Source of the DNA: Epiperipatus broadwayi | Taxonomy: Eukaryota > Onychophora > Udeonychophora > Euonychophora > Peripatidae | Reading direction: 5' to 3' | NCBI GenBank assembly: GCA_028023455.1 | Contig: JAQFVV010000012.1 | Span: 15,140,364 to 15,204,363, forward strand | DNA length: 64,000 bases | In this document: piece by piece, positions 11,725 through 24,285 of the stretch | Layout of the letters: each line of letters opens with the position of its first letter | How positions within the stretch are numbered: the stretch's first letter is position 1 | The notes under the pieces: model-generated | The model's database searches: none | Seen by the model: only the letters and a program-made list of their open reading frames with translations | Told to the model about the DNA's origin: nothing | Position numbers and translations under genes: made by a program

Positions 11725-12239
11725 CATTACAAAAATACGAGTTGTAACATGAACATTCATATGTATGTAAAAATAAATTAAGTAGTTGAGACAAAATAGT
11801 TCTATATAATGTGTTGGTTTCTTTCACAAAATTTATTATTGATTTTTGTAATCAGTGAATTGAGCAGATATGCTAATAATTTCAATATTATGAGATGTAT
11901 TTATAATTAAGATTAGGACTAGGTGGGAAAGTTAGCTAAAAGATCAGATAATTATTTTTTGTATGCTGCAACCTCTAATATCTATGAAGTATGAATTCCT
12001 TCTTGAAGGTAAAGAAGTAAATTGATAGAGCATGTACTATAAGAATAAAAATGTTATCATAATGAAGCTTTTAATACAACCTATACCACACATATTTATG
12101 TATAAATATATTATTTAAAATTAAGTACCATTTGACACACAAATTTACATCAATCAGTAATTCTATTTCAATAAATAAATTGATATAAAAGAATTAAGGA
12201 TAGAACTTTGAATATAATATTTTAATAAATAATTAATTT
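11725..12239. other. AT-rich spacer between the two hAT elements
   Basis: No coding potential or recognised repeat. Confidence 0.5.
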
Positions 12240-12265
12240 ACCTCTTCTTCCTTAGATATAATAAT

Positions 12266-15215
12266 ATGGAGGGAAAGAAAAAATTGTCCAGTTTTCAAAA
12301 TAGAAAAAAGGCTGCAAAAGAAAAATTATTACAAAAACAATCTGGAGGACTTTATAAAAAAAATCTAAACTTTCAAATGAAGAGGATTTGTGTAATGAAT
12401 ATGGATAAAGTTCATCTCTTGCTGAAGATGAGGTTTTGGAAAAGGAACAAGCAACTCAAGTTTTTAATGTAGAACAGCCCAATGAAAATTTCTGATGAAG
12501 AACAGCCAAATGAAAATTTCAATGAAGAACAACAAAACTCTTCAATTGATGAACTGGAAGATCCAGCAAAATGGCCTGAAATTACTGATAAACTTCAACT
12601 TACTTTGACTGACTGTGGACCTATCCAAAAGGAGAACATATTCTATCCCTGGAATTCTGAAGAAAGAAAGCTAAGTAATATGTATTTAAAAAAAAAAGGA
12701 AAATGATGAATTAGTATATAGATCATGGCTAATTTATTCACATTCAAAAAATGTGTTTTCTGCTTTTTTTGTAAATTATTTTGTCCAACAAATCATAAAA
12801 ACCTGTATCAAATTTTGTATTACATGGTTATAATCAATGGAGAAATTTAACTCATACACTTCACATACATGAAGTCTTGTTCACGCAACATATATGAAAA
12901 TGTGGTTTGATTTTAAAACCCGACTGACAGACAATAACACCATTGATGCAGAAAATGAAAAACTTGTGGAATTGGAGAAAAAACATTGGTCAAATGTATG
13001 GCCTTTTCAAGTGAGAAAATCATGTCAGATCTTATGTAAGGAGATCTTATGGAACTTTTGCAATAATAAAGCTTTCTACCTTTGTCCTTTATGCCATATG
13101 GGTAGTGAGATGCAAAACTCTCATGGAATTACCCCCGCCACAAATCATACCATTGATTTATCAAATGCTCAAAAAAATCAAGAAACGTGATCAGCTCCTT
13201 GCCTCCAGTAAAGCCTTTGATGATACCTAGTCTTTAACTGATCTATCTTCTTCCTGATTATCAACTCCAACCTATCCAGCATTTTAGATTAGGCAATTTT
13301 AAAAGAAATATTCATGCTTATATTAAAAATGCTAATACCATTAAACAAGTTCTTAGTTTCTCATATTCTACACAAACATTCTTCATTATACCCAACCACA
13401 TAAGTTCTATAACAATTGTGTTCTCATAACATAATCCAGCCAGATGGCAAACAGAACATTAATATAATCATCTTATTGTACAATTGATTTATTTATTTTT
13501 CTTTTATCAGGATGCAATTATTATTTATTGTTAATAAAATTTTTATTGAAATGAAAACATTGGTTAAATGTATGTGAAAGAATAATTGAAATGATAAAAT
13601 ATTTTACTTCACAATGTTTACCTCTACGTGCTACTTCAGATAAACTATATGGAAAAAATAATGGTAATTTTTTCAAATTAATTGAATTGTTCATTAAATT
13701 TGATTCTGTTATGGAGACTCACATAAATAGAATACTAAAATCGAAATATAAGAGCAATTACTTGAGCAAAGACATACAAAATGAAACTATTCAATTTCTG
13801 AGTAATGCTATCACAGATAAAATTTTGTTATCTATTAGATTGTCTAAGTATTTTTCTATTATATTAGATTGTACTCCAAATAGAAATCATACTGAATACA
13901 TGATAATTATTATTAGATATGCTTCCTACAATGAAAAAGTATCTAATGAAAATCTTTTTTTTTTATGATTTTTGGCAATTGAGAATTCCACAAGTTAAAA
14001 TTTATATAATGTAATAATTAACAAGCTGCAAAATTGGAATTTAGATATACAAAATATAAGAGGTCAAAGATATGATTTAATGGGGTTAATATGAAAGGCA
14101 AGTGGCCTGCAAAAATTAATTTTGAATCAAAATCCTAAAGCTTTTTTGCACCATGTGCAGCTCATAGTTTAAATTTAGTAGTTAATGATACTGCAAAAAT
14201 AAATTAAAAAATCATGAGTTTTTTGGGAACTATACAAATAATTTGTAATTTTTTCGTGCTATTTATTAGGCATTGAGTTATCTTAAAAAAATCATATTAT
14301 CTCATTAACATTAAAACCATTTCGGATCCTAGATGGGAAAGTTGTGTAAATGCTCTACTGAGACATAAAGTAGAAGAAATATATGATACTTCGTTTGAAA
14401 TATTCTCTGATGACAATTTTGATCAAGAAAGTAAACATGAAACTCAGATATTATGTACAAAATTAAAAGATTATTAGTTTCTATGTTATCTTGTTTTATG
14501 GTATGACATATTATATTTTAGAAATCCTGTTAGTCAAATGTTGCAAAATCCTCAAACAAATATTTCATATTTTGAGAGCCATTAAAAATCTAAAACAATT
14601 TTTTAATAGTTATCATACAGATGTTTGCACAATTTCTTACTTCAAACAACTAAAAATCTAAGTGAAGATTTAGAAGGAGAGCCACATCTCAAAAGCAATA
14701 ATGTAATGAGAAACAGAAAAAAAAGTAAAATTTATTATGAACATTGAGATGAAGAATCCCAAACATTTCAAGAAAAATTAAGAGTAAACCTCTTTTTCAC
14801 AATATTCAATATGACAAATGCATCTCTTGTTGAGAGATTTATGCAAATGGAAACTCACAACAAACAGTTTGGAATTTTGTCAACTATAAACTTGAAGCTG
14901 ATTTAGAAAAAACTCAAAAGAATGTGTCAAACTACAAATTCATTTGAATGATAATAATAAAAACATAAATGAAGTGGAATTGTATGAAGAACTATGTCTA
15001 TTTAAAAACTTATTTTGAAATGAATTATCTTAATTCAAAGATACACTTGACATTCATTCATGAAAAAGATTTGATTTTTTCATTCCCAAATTTGAGCACA
15101 TCAATAAGAATTTCATTAATACTTCCTAGAAGTGTAGCTAGTGGAGAGAGCCATTTTTGAAGTTAAAAATGGTAAAAAAAATATTTACTTTTGACAGTGA
15201 TACAAGATTGAGTGG
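12266..15215 (+). pseudogene. hAT-2 transposase remnant (ZMYM1-like), plus strand
   Basis: A second, clearly different member of the same hAT group. Pieces in order: 12266-12472, Lys-rich N-terminus; 12482-12706, with EDPAKWPEITDKLQLTL; 12894 to about 12998, with TRLTDNNTIDAENEKL; 13591-13968, with NNGNFFKLIELFIKFDSVM, YLSKDIQNETI and AKYF-like SKYFSIILDCTPN; about 14150-14220, with PCAAHSLNLVV in a broken frame; 14340-14400, WESCVNALL; and 14969-15200, with the dimerisation domain (FPNLSTSIRISLILPRSVAS). Stops and frameshifts occur throughout, and a 0.56-kb insertion lies at 13000-13556. The hAT-2 protein differs strongly from hAT-1, so the two are separate insertions rather than one duplicated element. 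Terminal repeats were not found. Confidence 0.8.
13000..13574. mobile_element. 0.56-kb insertion in hAT-2 with 18-bp flanking duplication
   Basis: ACATTGGTCAAATGTATG (12982-12999) recurs as ACATTGGTTAAATGTATG (13557-13574), and the hAT-2 protein continues only after the second copy. The inserted DNA ends in AATAAAATTTTTATTGAAATGAAAA, shown here only by its AATAAA and A-rich end, which is typical of retroposition. It encodes short frames (12894-13190 runs into it) with a CxxC pair but no recognised domain. Confidence 0.5.
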
Positions 15216-15224
15216 TAAATTTGT

Positions 15225-16309
15225 CTGGGGTGGCCAAACTTTTAGATGTTGGGGGACGACTTTTTTGGTGAAAGTGTACCTAAGAACGATTACGTTATTT
15301 TCTGGGCTTCCAAGTGAAATCTGAAAACAAATGTTATTTTTGCTGGAATGAAAACTGGAACAAAAAAAAAATAATGGTTCAAAGTTGTTTTTTTTAGAAT
15401 GTACTTATGAATTGGTGTTTTTTTTTATAAGAGCTTTTTAGGTACTCACAAATATTGGTGACGTTTTTAAAAGATACGAATTGATGATTTTTTTTTCTGT
15501 AGGATATGAACTATTGAAGACATTTTACTGTGACTACTATTAAATTACCTCAGCTCCCTCTAGTATTACAATTTATCCATGTCACGTTATAAAGTATTTA
15601 TTAAATTACAATTATTAAATTAACTAAAAATAATTATTTTCTAGAGTTAAAAATATAGAGAAAAAAAAAGAAAATTATTGTTTTAGGATTATATTAAAAT
15701 AAATTAGATGCAAATTTAAAAAAAAAAAAAAAAATTACAAAGTAAAATATATATTTATTTTGATGACTTTTCTAGAGAAAATACATAACAATATTTTTTT
15801 TTTTTTACAAAAACCCTCTATTTCTGTGCCTTGGAAAATCTCCATACTTTCTCTGCTAATAATCTTTACAATAATTAGTTAATTTTTGCTTTGACAGCTT
15901 TTTTCTTTTATATATAGAAAAAAGTCCTGTTTCTTATTTAAATCTCCTTGGGGATTATTTGCTAGCTATTTTATGAAGTGTTTTAAAAAGTACACAACTT
16001 CTTAGTTTTAAAATCAGTTCATTAAAATCCTTGATTCCCCGGACAACTTATTTTCATTTCTCCTCGGGAAAATGAATATTTCTAAGAATTTTAGCTTTAG
16101 TGTTACACAAAAATAATTGAATTCTTTTCAGTTTCTTTCAATCTGGGTTTATTTTTGAGATCGACAATAACAACCAGGTGTTATTTTTGATTTAACTATT
16201 TTTAAATGAAAATAATTTTGAATTTTTACTTTTTTTTATTCAAATCAGCTCTGAATTTATTTCTATAATTTATAAATGTTCACATCAGTTTATGTCTTGG
16301 CCATCCCTG
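15225..16309. mobile_element. Possible hAT-type non-autonomous element
   Basis: The left end CTGGGGTGGCCAAACTTTT resembles the reverse of the right end, CAGGGATGGCCAAGAC. Such GGCCAAAC ends are common in hAT elements. No 8-bp duplication is visible, the inside is AT-rich with long A and T runs, and no coding frame is recognised. Confidence 0.3.
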
Positions 16310-16489
16310 TTATATAGAAAGACATATGCAATACTCTAAATGTTGATGATATTATATCTAAATTCAGTTTTGTAAAAACTTAGAAAGTAAATTTATAATT
16401 ATATATATTATCTTTAATAAAACATTAGAATGTAAATAAAATCATTTAAAATTTCTTTTTTTTTTTGGAGGGGGGGGGGCATTGATAAG

Positions 16490-17990
16490 AGAACTGATGA
16501 CCCTTCCTCCGACCCTGGTATTCTATTTTAAATTCTGATCCTGGTAAAAAAATAAAATCTAAGTTAATTAAATTATGGTAAATAAATTTACTTATTTAAA
16601 TTGCTATCCTAGTGATTTTTTGGCTCCTAAGGTTTTCTTTAATTTGAAATCTCATAAAGATAATTTTTATTTAAGATGTATTTTTGATTTTATTGGGAGG
16701 GGAGGATTGTTGATAAAATTTCTTATGTTTTTTTAAGAAATATATAGCTTTAAATCAATTTTGTGTACTTTCTTCCTTTGAGACATATGAAAAAAATAAT
16801 GATTTTGTTTTAGAAAAAAAATATTTTTGGTATTTAGATATTGAAAACATGTATCAATCAGTTGATAGGGAAAAAAGCAATGATCTGCTTCTTACTGTTT
16901 TAAAAAAATTGGAATATTTTTCTGCAGATAAGATTATTCATAATTTGCTATTGCTATTAGAGGATTCTATGTATTTTGTGTGTATAGAGGGATGGATTAT
17001 TGGTTATGTTATTTCTCCTTTAATATGCTCTATCTATATTGATTTTTTAGAATAATGTTATTAATAATTTTTCTGGTTCTTTAAAATTATTTGTTAGGTA
17101 TGTTGACGATTCTTTGTTTGTTGTACAGGAAGATAAATTGAAGGATTTTTTGATGAACTGAATGCTTTTGATTCTAATATTAAGTTTACTATTGAGGGGG
17201 GGGGTACATTTGAATTTGATGTTGAAATTTTTAGATTTAATTGTTGATTAAAGTTGATGTTTTATTTTATAGTCATTTTATTAAAGTAAAAAAAAAACTT
17301 AGGAAATATAATAAGGCAAGACAGTTATCAACTTTTACTCATAAGAAACTTTTTTTATTAAATTTTTGTTATAGGAATAGAAGATTTAATAATTTTAAAA
17401 ATCGTAGTTATATTCAGAGAAATCAACAATTTGCTTCTGACTATATTGAATTAGGATATAATCATGAAATTTATTAGGAATATTATTTAATAAAAATTTA
17501 ATTGATAGTGTGAATAAAGAATTTATTTCTTTGCTCTATATGGCATCAATTAGTAAATTGATTTATAAGAAAATATTTTTATTGGATGGTATGAAAGTGG
17601 CCTGAAAGAAAGGCCTAAATTTAAATTCATTACTAAATAGTTCAAAACAGTCAATTGATTGCAAATTTATTCCTGGCATAGTTTATAAGATACCTTGCAG
17701 TCATAATATAGGTTAAAGAAAATTAAGTTTTAATGAAAGTAGTTAAAAATAGACATCAATACTCAGCTCTATATATTCATGAACTGAATACATATCATAA
17801 AATATTATTTAACAATGCTGAGATTATCTTTTATGAAAAAAAAAAATTCAAAAAGAAGAATAAAAGGAACTTTGAAGACAAAATCTTGAATCTGAGACCA
17901 TCAATCTCATAAAGACATCCTTTGATGTTAAAGGAAATTGGTTTTTGAAATGAATGAAGGGAAGACTATTTTGTTTTGTATATATATGGT
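16490..17990 (+). pseudogene. PLE-C right copy, degenerate Penelope-like element
   Basis: This is the plus-strand counterpart of 2590-4640. The frame 16849-17055 holds the first RT palm segment: YLDIENMYQSVDREK (its start lies just upstream of the ATG), then CIEGWIIGYVISPLICSIYIDFLE, which is the GxxxSPxL-type motif. A shifted frame follows with FVRYVDDSLFVV, the catalytic YVDD box, near 17090-17130. The G run at about 17196-17206 sits in the next motif. 17241-17477 holds the linker region, after which the frame decays. The 3' end (near 17900-17990) matches 2590-2700 in reverse. No recognisable GIY-YIG core remains. Frameshifts at each motif show it is inactive. Confidence 0.75.
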
Positions 17991-19685
17991 GTATGTTTAG
18001 TTGAATTTTATTTGAGAAGGTCTATTTGTTAATGGATGAAACCATGGTTGTATAAGAATTTTAGTAAAAAATTTATTGTGATAGCTAGCATTGTAGTGTT
18101 ATATGAATTTCTATTTTATTTTTGATTTTTAATATAAAAATTGATACATAAATTTGTTCATTTTAAATATTAAAAATAATTAATCCTAGATTTAATTAAG
18201 AACAAAAGTTAATAATATATGATTATTACACAAAAAAAAAGATTGTTAAATTAATTAAAATGATTAAATTTATATACTATTTTTATATTAAAAATACAAA
18301 TAATTAAAATTAAGATGGAATTGATCTGCCCCCTACATATAATATATTTTGAAGATAAAAAACATGATAATAAAATAAGATTTATCTATAATTTTAATTT
18401 AAGTGCTCATTAAAATAATAATTATTTAAAAATATTGAAGATTAATATTAGATATATTATTATAAAAATATATATTAAATTACAAGATATAAAATTAATG
18501 TTAATATTTAGGATAGTTAGATAATATAATTTTAAGGAATAGCTATGTTTAAATATATAGTTATTTATTTTTCATTTTAAATATGAGTAAAAGTTTGGTA
18601 ATTGTCCTGAATGTTGAAAAAATGTTTATTTACCATTATAGCATTTTAAATAAATAAATGTATAAAAAGTTAAAATATATTATAATTGATAAGTAAAATA
18701 ATAAAATGTAATAAATATATTTACAGATTTTTAATGAAAGCTGCAAGTCATCTAAAACAGAAAATTAAATGCAAAAAAAAAAAAAGATGCATTATGTTAT
18801 ATCAGGGGAAAAGATTAAGTTATCAAGGGTTGAGATAAAGACTGGAAAAATATAGAGGATTGATAAATTTCAGTTCAATTATTGAAAATTATGGAGGTCA
18901 AAGATTTGAGAAAATTAAATGAGACTTGCAATTTAAATAAAGATTTAAATGAGTGGACAATTAATTTTTCTGTAATAGTTATGATTCACTTAGAATAAGA
19001 AAAGTATATGAAGAATAGTTTGGATTGAAAACTGTATCTTAAGAACCAATATTTGGATATACTGAATGAGAAAGACAAATTAAAATTTATTTCATTAAAT
19101 TTGAAAGATATCTGACATATTACACTGAGCTAATTTGTTGGATATTTTAAAATAAAACTGGAAAAAAAAATATTTAGATGGTATTTTCTGCCATCTCATA
19201 TATATATATATTATTTTAATAAAAGTGCATAGTTGTCAAAATATTTTAAAATAATCTTTGAAATGTTTTTCAAGTTTTTATTTATTTATCTCAAAGAAAT
19301 CAGGATTTCTTCATTTTATTAATTTATTTAAATCCATTATAACTCAAGATAAAGTTAGATCTTGAGATTTGTTTTCATTAAAAGTTTTTTTTTATTGCAA
19401 TTCTTGGAAAAACATGGTGGGGGGGGGATTATAGATTTTTGCAATTAATTCTATTGCTAGAGTTGATCTATTGTGCTAAGTGAACAAGAACTTTTCTATT
19501 AATTAAAAATGCAATAAAAAATAAAAGGACAGAAATTAGAAGTGTCAAAATGCTTCTAAAAACAAATTGCTAGGTATGAATCAAATTCACTGAAAAACAT
19601 AAATTATGGAGTTCACTTTTGTTAAAATATATTGGAAAAAGTGATATAAAATCTCCAGAACTTTTGCTAAAAAAAATAGCATATT
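17991..19685. other. AT-rich region without recognised genes
   Basis: Only A/T-rich sequence with a G run near 19420. No open frame of interest on either strand. Confidence 0.55.
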
Positions 19686-19689
19686 AACC

Positions 19690-20640
19690 AGTGCCATGAA
19701 AATGTTCTCTGGCTAGAGAACACCGAAAACTTTCCCCTCAGGGAAATAGGCCTCACAGCCACACCTGAAGCCGCCTAAACGATCGCCAACTGCGTAATGG
19801 ATGGATTCAGCAAGCTAGCTAGATATATCAAAAAGCCAATGGACAAATCAAAGGATTCACTCCAGCAATTTCAGGACTGAAATCATAAAAACACTACTTC
19901 ATGATGAAAGTGAAACAGCTGATCAATCAGATGAACTTTTACTTAAAGAACTTTTACTCTGATTAGTGCAATAAAATTCTAGACTCCATTAACTGAATTT
20001 GTTGTACATAAAAGTTTCAACAATAGAGTATGGGGTTTTTAAGAGGGATTGTTTTTCATATTATTTTGGACGAATTGGTGTTATTTTACTTTTTGTTAAT
20101 TAAAGTTATGTAATTTTAACTTATTTTATTATGTTTAATGTTTATATAGTTTTGAGTTCTAAAAATAAAAGTTAACTTCTCGATCTGGAAAGACAAATAG
20201 GAGTGGGGGAGGGTAAAGATCAGTTAAATGTTCTGAATATAAGTAAACACAGGAACCTTGTCAGAACTTGGTGTACATAAAAGAGATGCTTGACGACTAT
20301 AAGCAAACAACGGACACTTGCGCCATCCATTAAGGGATTGAATATAATTATTTAATGTGAAATGTAGAGTTTGAGTGGTCCACGATACTGCCCATTCTTA
20401 TTAGTAAGTTGACTTAAGGTCACACCTATTTGGATAGATATCCAGAATAAACCTGGATCGCTGTCATTCAAAGGTTTTGTGTGGCACATGTTCCCTTGGG
20501 AAACAGATATAAAATGTTTAATAATGAACTGTATTAAAACAGAAAAGGAATGGAATTAAAATTTACGTTTCTCTGTTGTCTTAAATTTTGGATCGAGTCA
20601 GTTGGAGAGCTCTGAAAAAGGGAATGAATGTAGAAATATT
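19690..20640 (+). mobile_element. Possible LTR-retroelement remnant
   Basis: G+C content rises against the surrounding DNA. The stretch 19720-19960 has a broken frame with ENTENFPL and CVMDGFSKLARYIKKPMDK, not matched to any family I know. A purine tract (GGAGTGGGGGAGGG, about 20199-20212), as found before a 3' LTR, precedes about 430 bp of LTR-like sequence. No second LTR was found. Confidence 0.3.
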
Positions 20641-23600
20641 TAAACTATACTTAAGTGACTCTGTCTTTAATTTCTCTTATATTAACAACTAAATATAATT
20701 AGTAGAGTCTGCATAAGATTATGTCTTAAAATTTATTATGTGACTGCAGTAGGTAAACAAATTATCACTATGATCATTGAAGATTCTTCTCAATCTAATG
20801 TTAGATTATATGACTAGTAGTGCCCTCGTACTGATAATCATAATTTTTGTAATCTGTAATGGCATAATAACATATATATTAAAAGTTTGTTTATGAATTA
20901 AAATAATTTTGCAAGATTAAATAATCTTCAACATATATAATAACTTTCCTCACAATTCTACATTAAGTCAGTCAGACTTGAATATGCAAGTAATTTTTGT
21001 AATTATTATATGAAAAATTAACCAATGTAAATCAATATTGGATTTCTTTTTACCCATAGAGGACATTCATGTGAAGATTTTTCACATCCAATTTTTCCTA
21101 CTGAATTATAAGATGAAGAAGCATCCTATTCTTGCTTTGCATAAAGTAGTGATTCATTACATAAAAGATAATTCTTCAATTTAGTAGCTACATTTCCAGA
21201 AAGAATTTGAGAGCATAGAGGTTAACCCAATAAATTCTTGATTTTGCTCAATAATTAAAAAATAATTTCCTTCCATTTTCTGGCATCATTATATTTCAAT
21301 ATCACTAGAAAAATTGTTTAGAGATCATTTTTATTCATTGAAACTATTCATAATTATATTTATCTTTTATTTCAAAAATAAAAAAAAAACAATCTTCATC
21401 ATTTAATGAGAAAATCAATATTTGATGTAGTTTGTATAAATGATATAATGATTTAAAGTTTCAATAACCTGACATTATTGAAATATACTAGTTGTAAATT
21501 ACTTTAAAATAAATGATTATCTGATATCCCTCAATAAATTAACTAACTACTAAGTAGGAGACTCTTCCTTTGATTTTTTTGGGCTAGATAACAGGTTTTT
21601 TTAAGCAACTTTTATACACTGCTCACAAAAGGTAAGTTCACTAATCAAGAAACCTGTAAAATTTAAAGTAGCATCATGTGTAAAATTATGATTTAGAGTT
21701 TATATCTGATCAATAAAATTAAAATTATTAACATGATTATCAAAAGCATCTCAATATTTTACTAACCATAAATAATGCTTGATCATATTTAATAATAATA
21801 AATAGAATGGAGACACCAGGCAAGTTCCTTTCAGTTCTGAAATCTAAAAACTCCAAAAAAAAAAAAAAAAAAAAATTCTTGAGTAATCATAAATTAGTAG
21901 ATCTCAAATATTTCACATAATATATCAATCCCCAAGTTCCTAATCAGATATGCAAATATTCATAATTCAGTAACAACAATCCAGGTATTTCTAGAAGCCA
22001 AATCATCTTTTTCCTCAAATGGAAAATGACATATAATGCCATCTTCATATATTAGATATTTAAAATATGAATGAAAAATTGCAATTATCTCCTTATCTAT
22101 GGGTTACTACATTAAACTTGTTTCACCTTTCGATATTATAAATATAATGGAATGTAGGATACTTTATTAATTATAAATATAGGCATATTTATTTACGCAC
22201 ATTTTCCTAGGATGACCTAATTCAGTGAATAGAGTGTGATCATTTGACAAGTCGTGCAAATTTTGAAATACAGATGATGAGTCCATAATACATATAAGTG
22301 ATATGTTTCTTTTTGGTGTACTAATAGTATCTAATCAAAAGCCAGATACTAAAACCATAATTTAATCTAAGACATTATTTTTTGTGTTTTGTATTTGTTA
22401 ATATATTGTCATTTCATTTACAAGTGAAAAAACACTGATATCTTATTAAATTTTTATAATCAATGGTTAGTTAATACATCAGAGATGAGATATAGGCAAA
22501 AATATTCAGAGAAAGCATGACGAAGAATCTTTTCAAATTATGGGATATTTTTAATCTGTGAAAATAGATTTAGTTACAAAAAAAAGTGTTTGACATTATA
22601 TCAAATTAACATTAAATGAAATTATATTTTAAATCATCCTATACATCTTAAATGAAAGTCAAAATCCATTGGCAAAATCTAGTTTGCCAACAATTAACAT
22701 GAAATCCAAATTCACAATGAAAATTTCATATCTGGAAAACATATCTATTACCAAGGTTATATCAAGATAATATGCAATGACTTGCAATAACAATTAATGC
22801 CTTATAATTAATTTATATACTTTCTCTGGTATTATACCTATATTTTAAAAAATGTTTTTAAGTTATTCAGAATATATCTTTTCATATCTGTTTTTAATTA
22901 TATAAATAAATTGACTTTAATATCAAATCAAATAATACTTTTATAGAAAATACAATTATAATGAAATGTGTTATATAGAATTGTTACCTCCTGTTTTAAT
23001 ACTTATTTAAATGAACATGACTATTATTTAGAGAAAGATGGAATTAGCATTTGAGAACAAAGTTCAGTGCATTAGATTTACTAATTACAGATACTGAAAA
23101 TAATCTTAATAAACTATTTAGTTAATAAAATCAATATAAAAATTTGGAATGTATAATTGAAGATAATAAAAGATTAAGTGTGAATATTAAACCGAAAGTA
23201 ATAGAATAGGTTAGTGATTTGATATTGATAGATATTGCAATGACTAAACAGGCTTTTTATAATGAATTGAAAATTATTTCGTGATCCATTATGGTTTCAT
23301 TAAAAAACAAAAAACAAATAATTTTTGTAAAATATTTTATTTAGAAGATAGTTTTATATGGAGCAGAGACCAGATAACTAGAAAAAGAATGAAGACTTCT
23401 GAATTATGGATTTGGAGAAGAATATAAAAGACAATGTTAAAGTGCTGATGACAGCAAATCAAATATTATTATTTAGAAAATTATGAAGCAGAACAAAAGG
23501 AATTATTAAAAATAAGCTGGAAAAATCTGAGGAGGCAACAGGAAAAAAAAAAGTTGGTTATGAGTATTGGAAAAATAGAGCAAAACATAAGAAGCTTCAG

Positions 23601-24285
23601 AGAAGGTTTTGATGTATGAAATATATTTTTTAGCAGATTAATAAAATGCTTGAGAAAACATTATGAAGCTTTGATTTTTTTTTATTTTAATAATGTGAAT
23701 ACAGAAAGTAAAACATGTCACTTTACATTAAAATCAAACAGTAAACTTTCATAAGAGTAAAAATATACTACATTATCTATTTGGTCTGATATTTTAAGAT
23801 CTGAGAATGTAATGAAATAAAAATATAATTGAATAATCTGGAAAAAGAAATTATTCTGCACATCACATGAAATCATAAAAATATCCTACTTAAATTTTAT
23901 ATCTAGAAAAGTTGAAAAGCGGCTGTGATCTAAAATTTTTGGGGAAAAAATCAATATTATTAGATCTGCAGTAATAATAAAATTACACCATAAATATTAA
24001 ACTATTTATCTTCTAAATTAAAATAAAGAAACAAGAATATGTGGTTACAAGTATGGTAGACTTTTGTGGTTCAAAACAATATCAATTTGTTCAGTAGACT
24101 ATAATAATTATAAGTAAATGAACAATCCTCAAAATACATACACATTACTTTAAAATTATTGGCATTGAATGAAAAAGAATTAGATATTATTGTTTAATCT
24201 TCATCAATGATTATACCATCAAAAATAATAGCATCTTTCTATTTTTTTTTTATAAAACTTGCATTTATTTGATTAAATCCTAATC
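20641..24285. other. AT-rich region without recognised genes
   Basis: Includes an A run of about 20 bases near 21855-21876. No coding frame, RNA gene or repeat pair was identified. Confidence 0.5.

Noticed and set aside
8312-15215. hAT-1 and hAT-2 as arms of one inverted duplication
   Set aside because: Their proteins differ too strongly and the terminal repeats of hAT-1 are absent from hAT-2.
19870-19930. GAAAC and CTGATC near 19910 as a ribozyme
   Set aside because: Order of core parts is wrong and stems do not pair.
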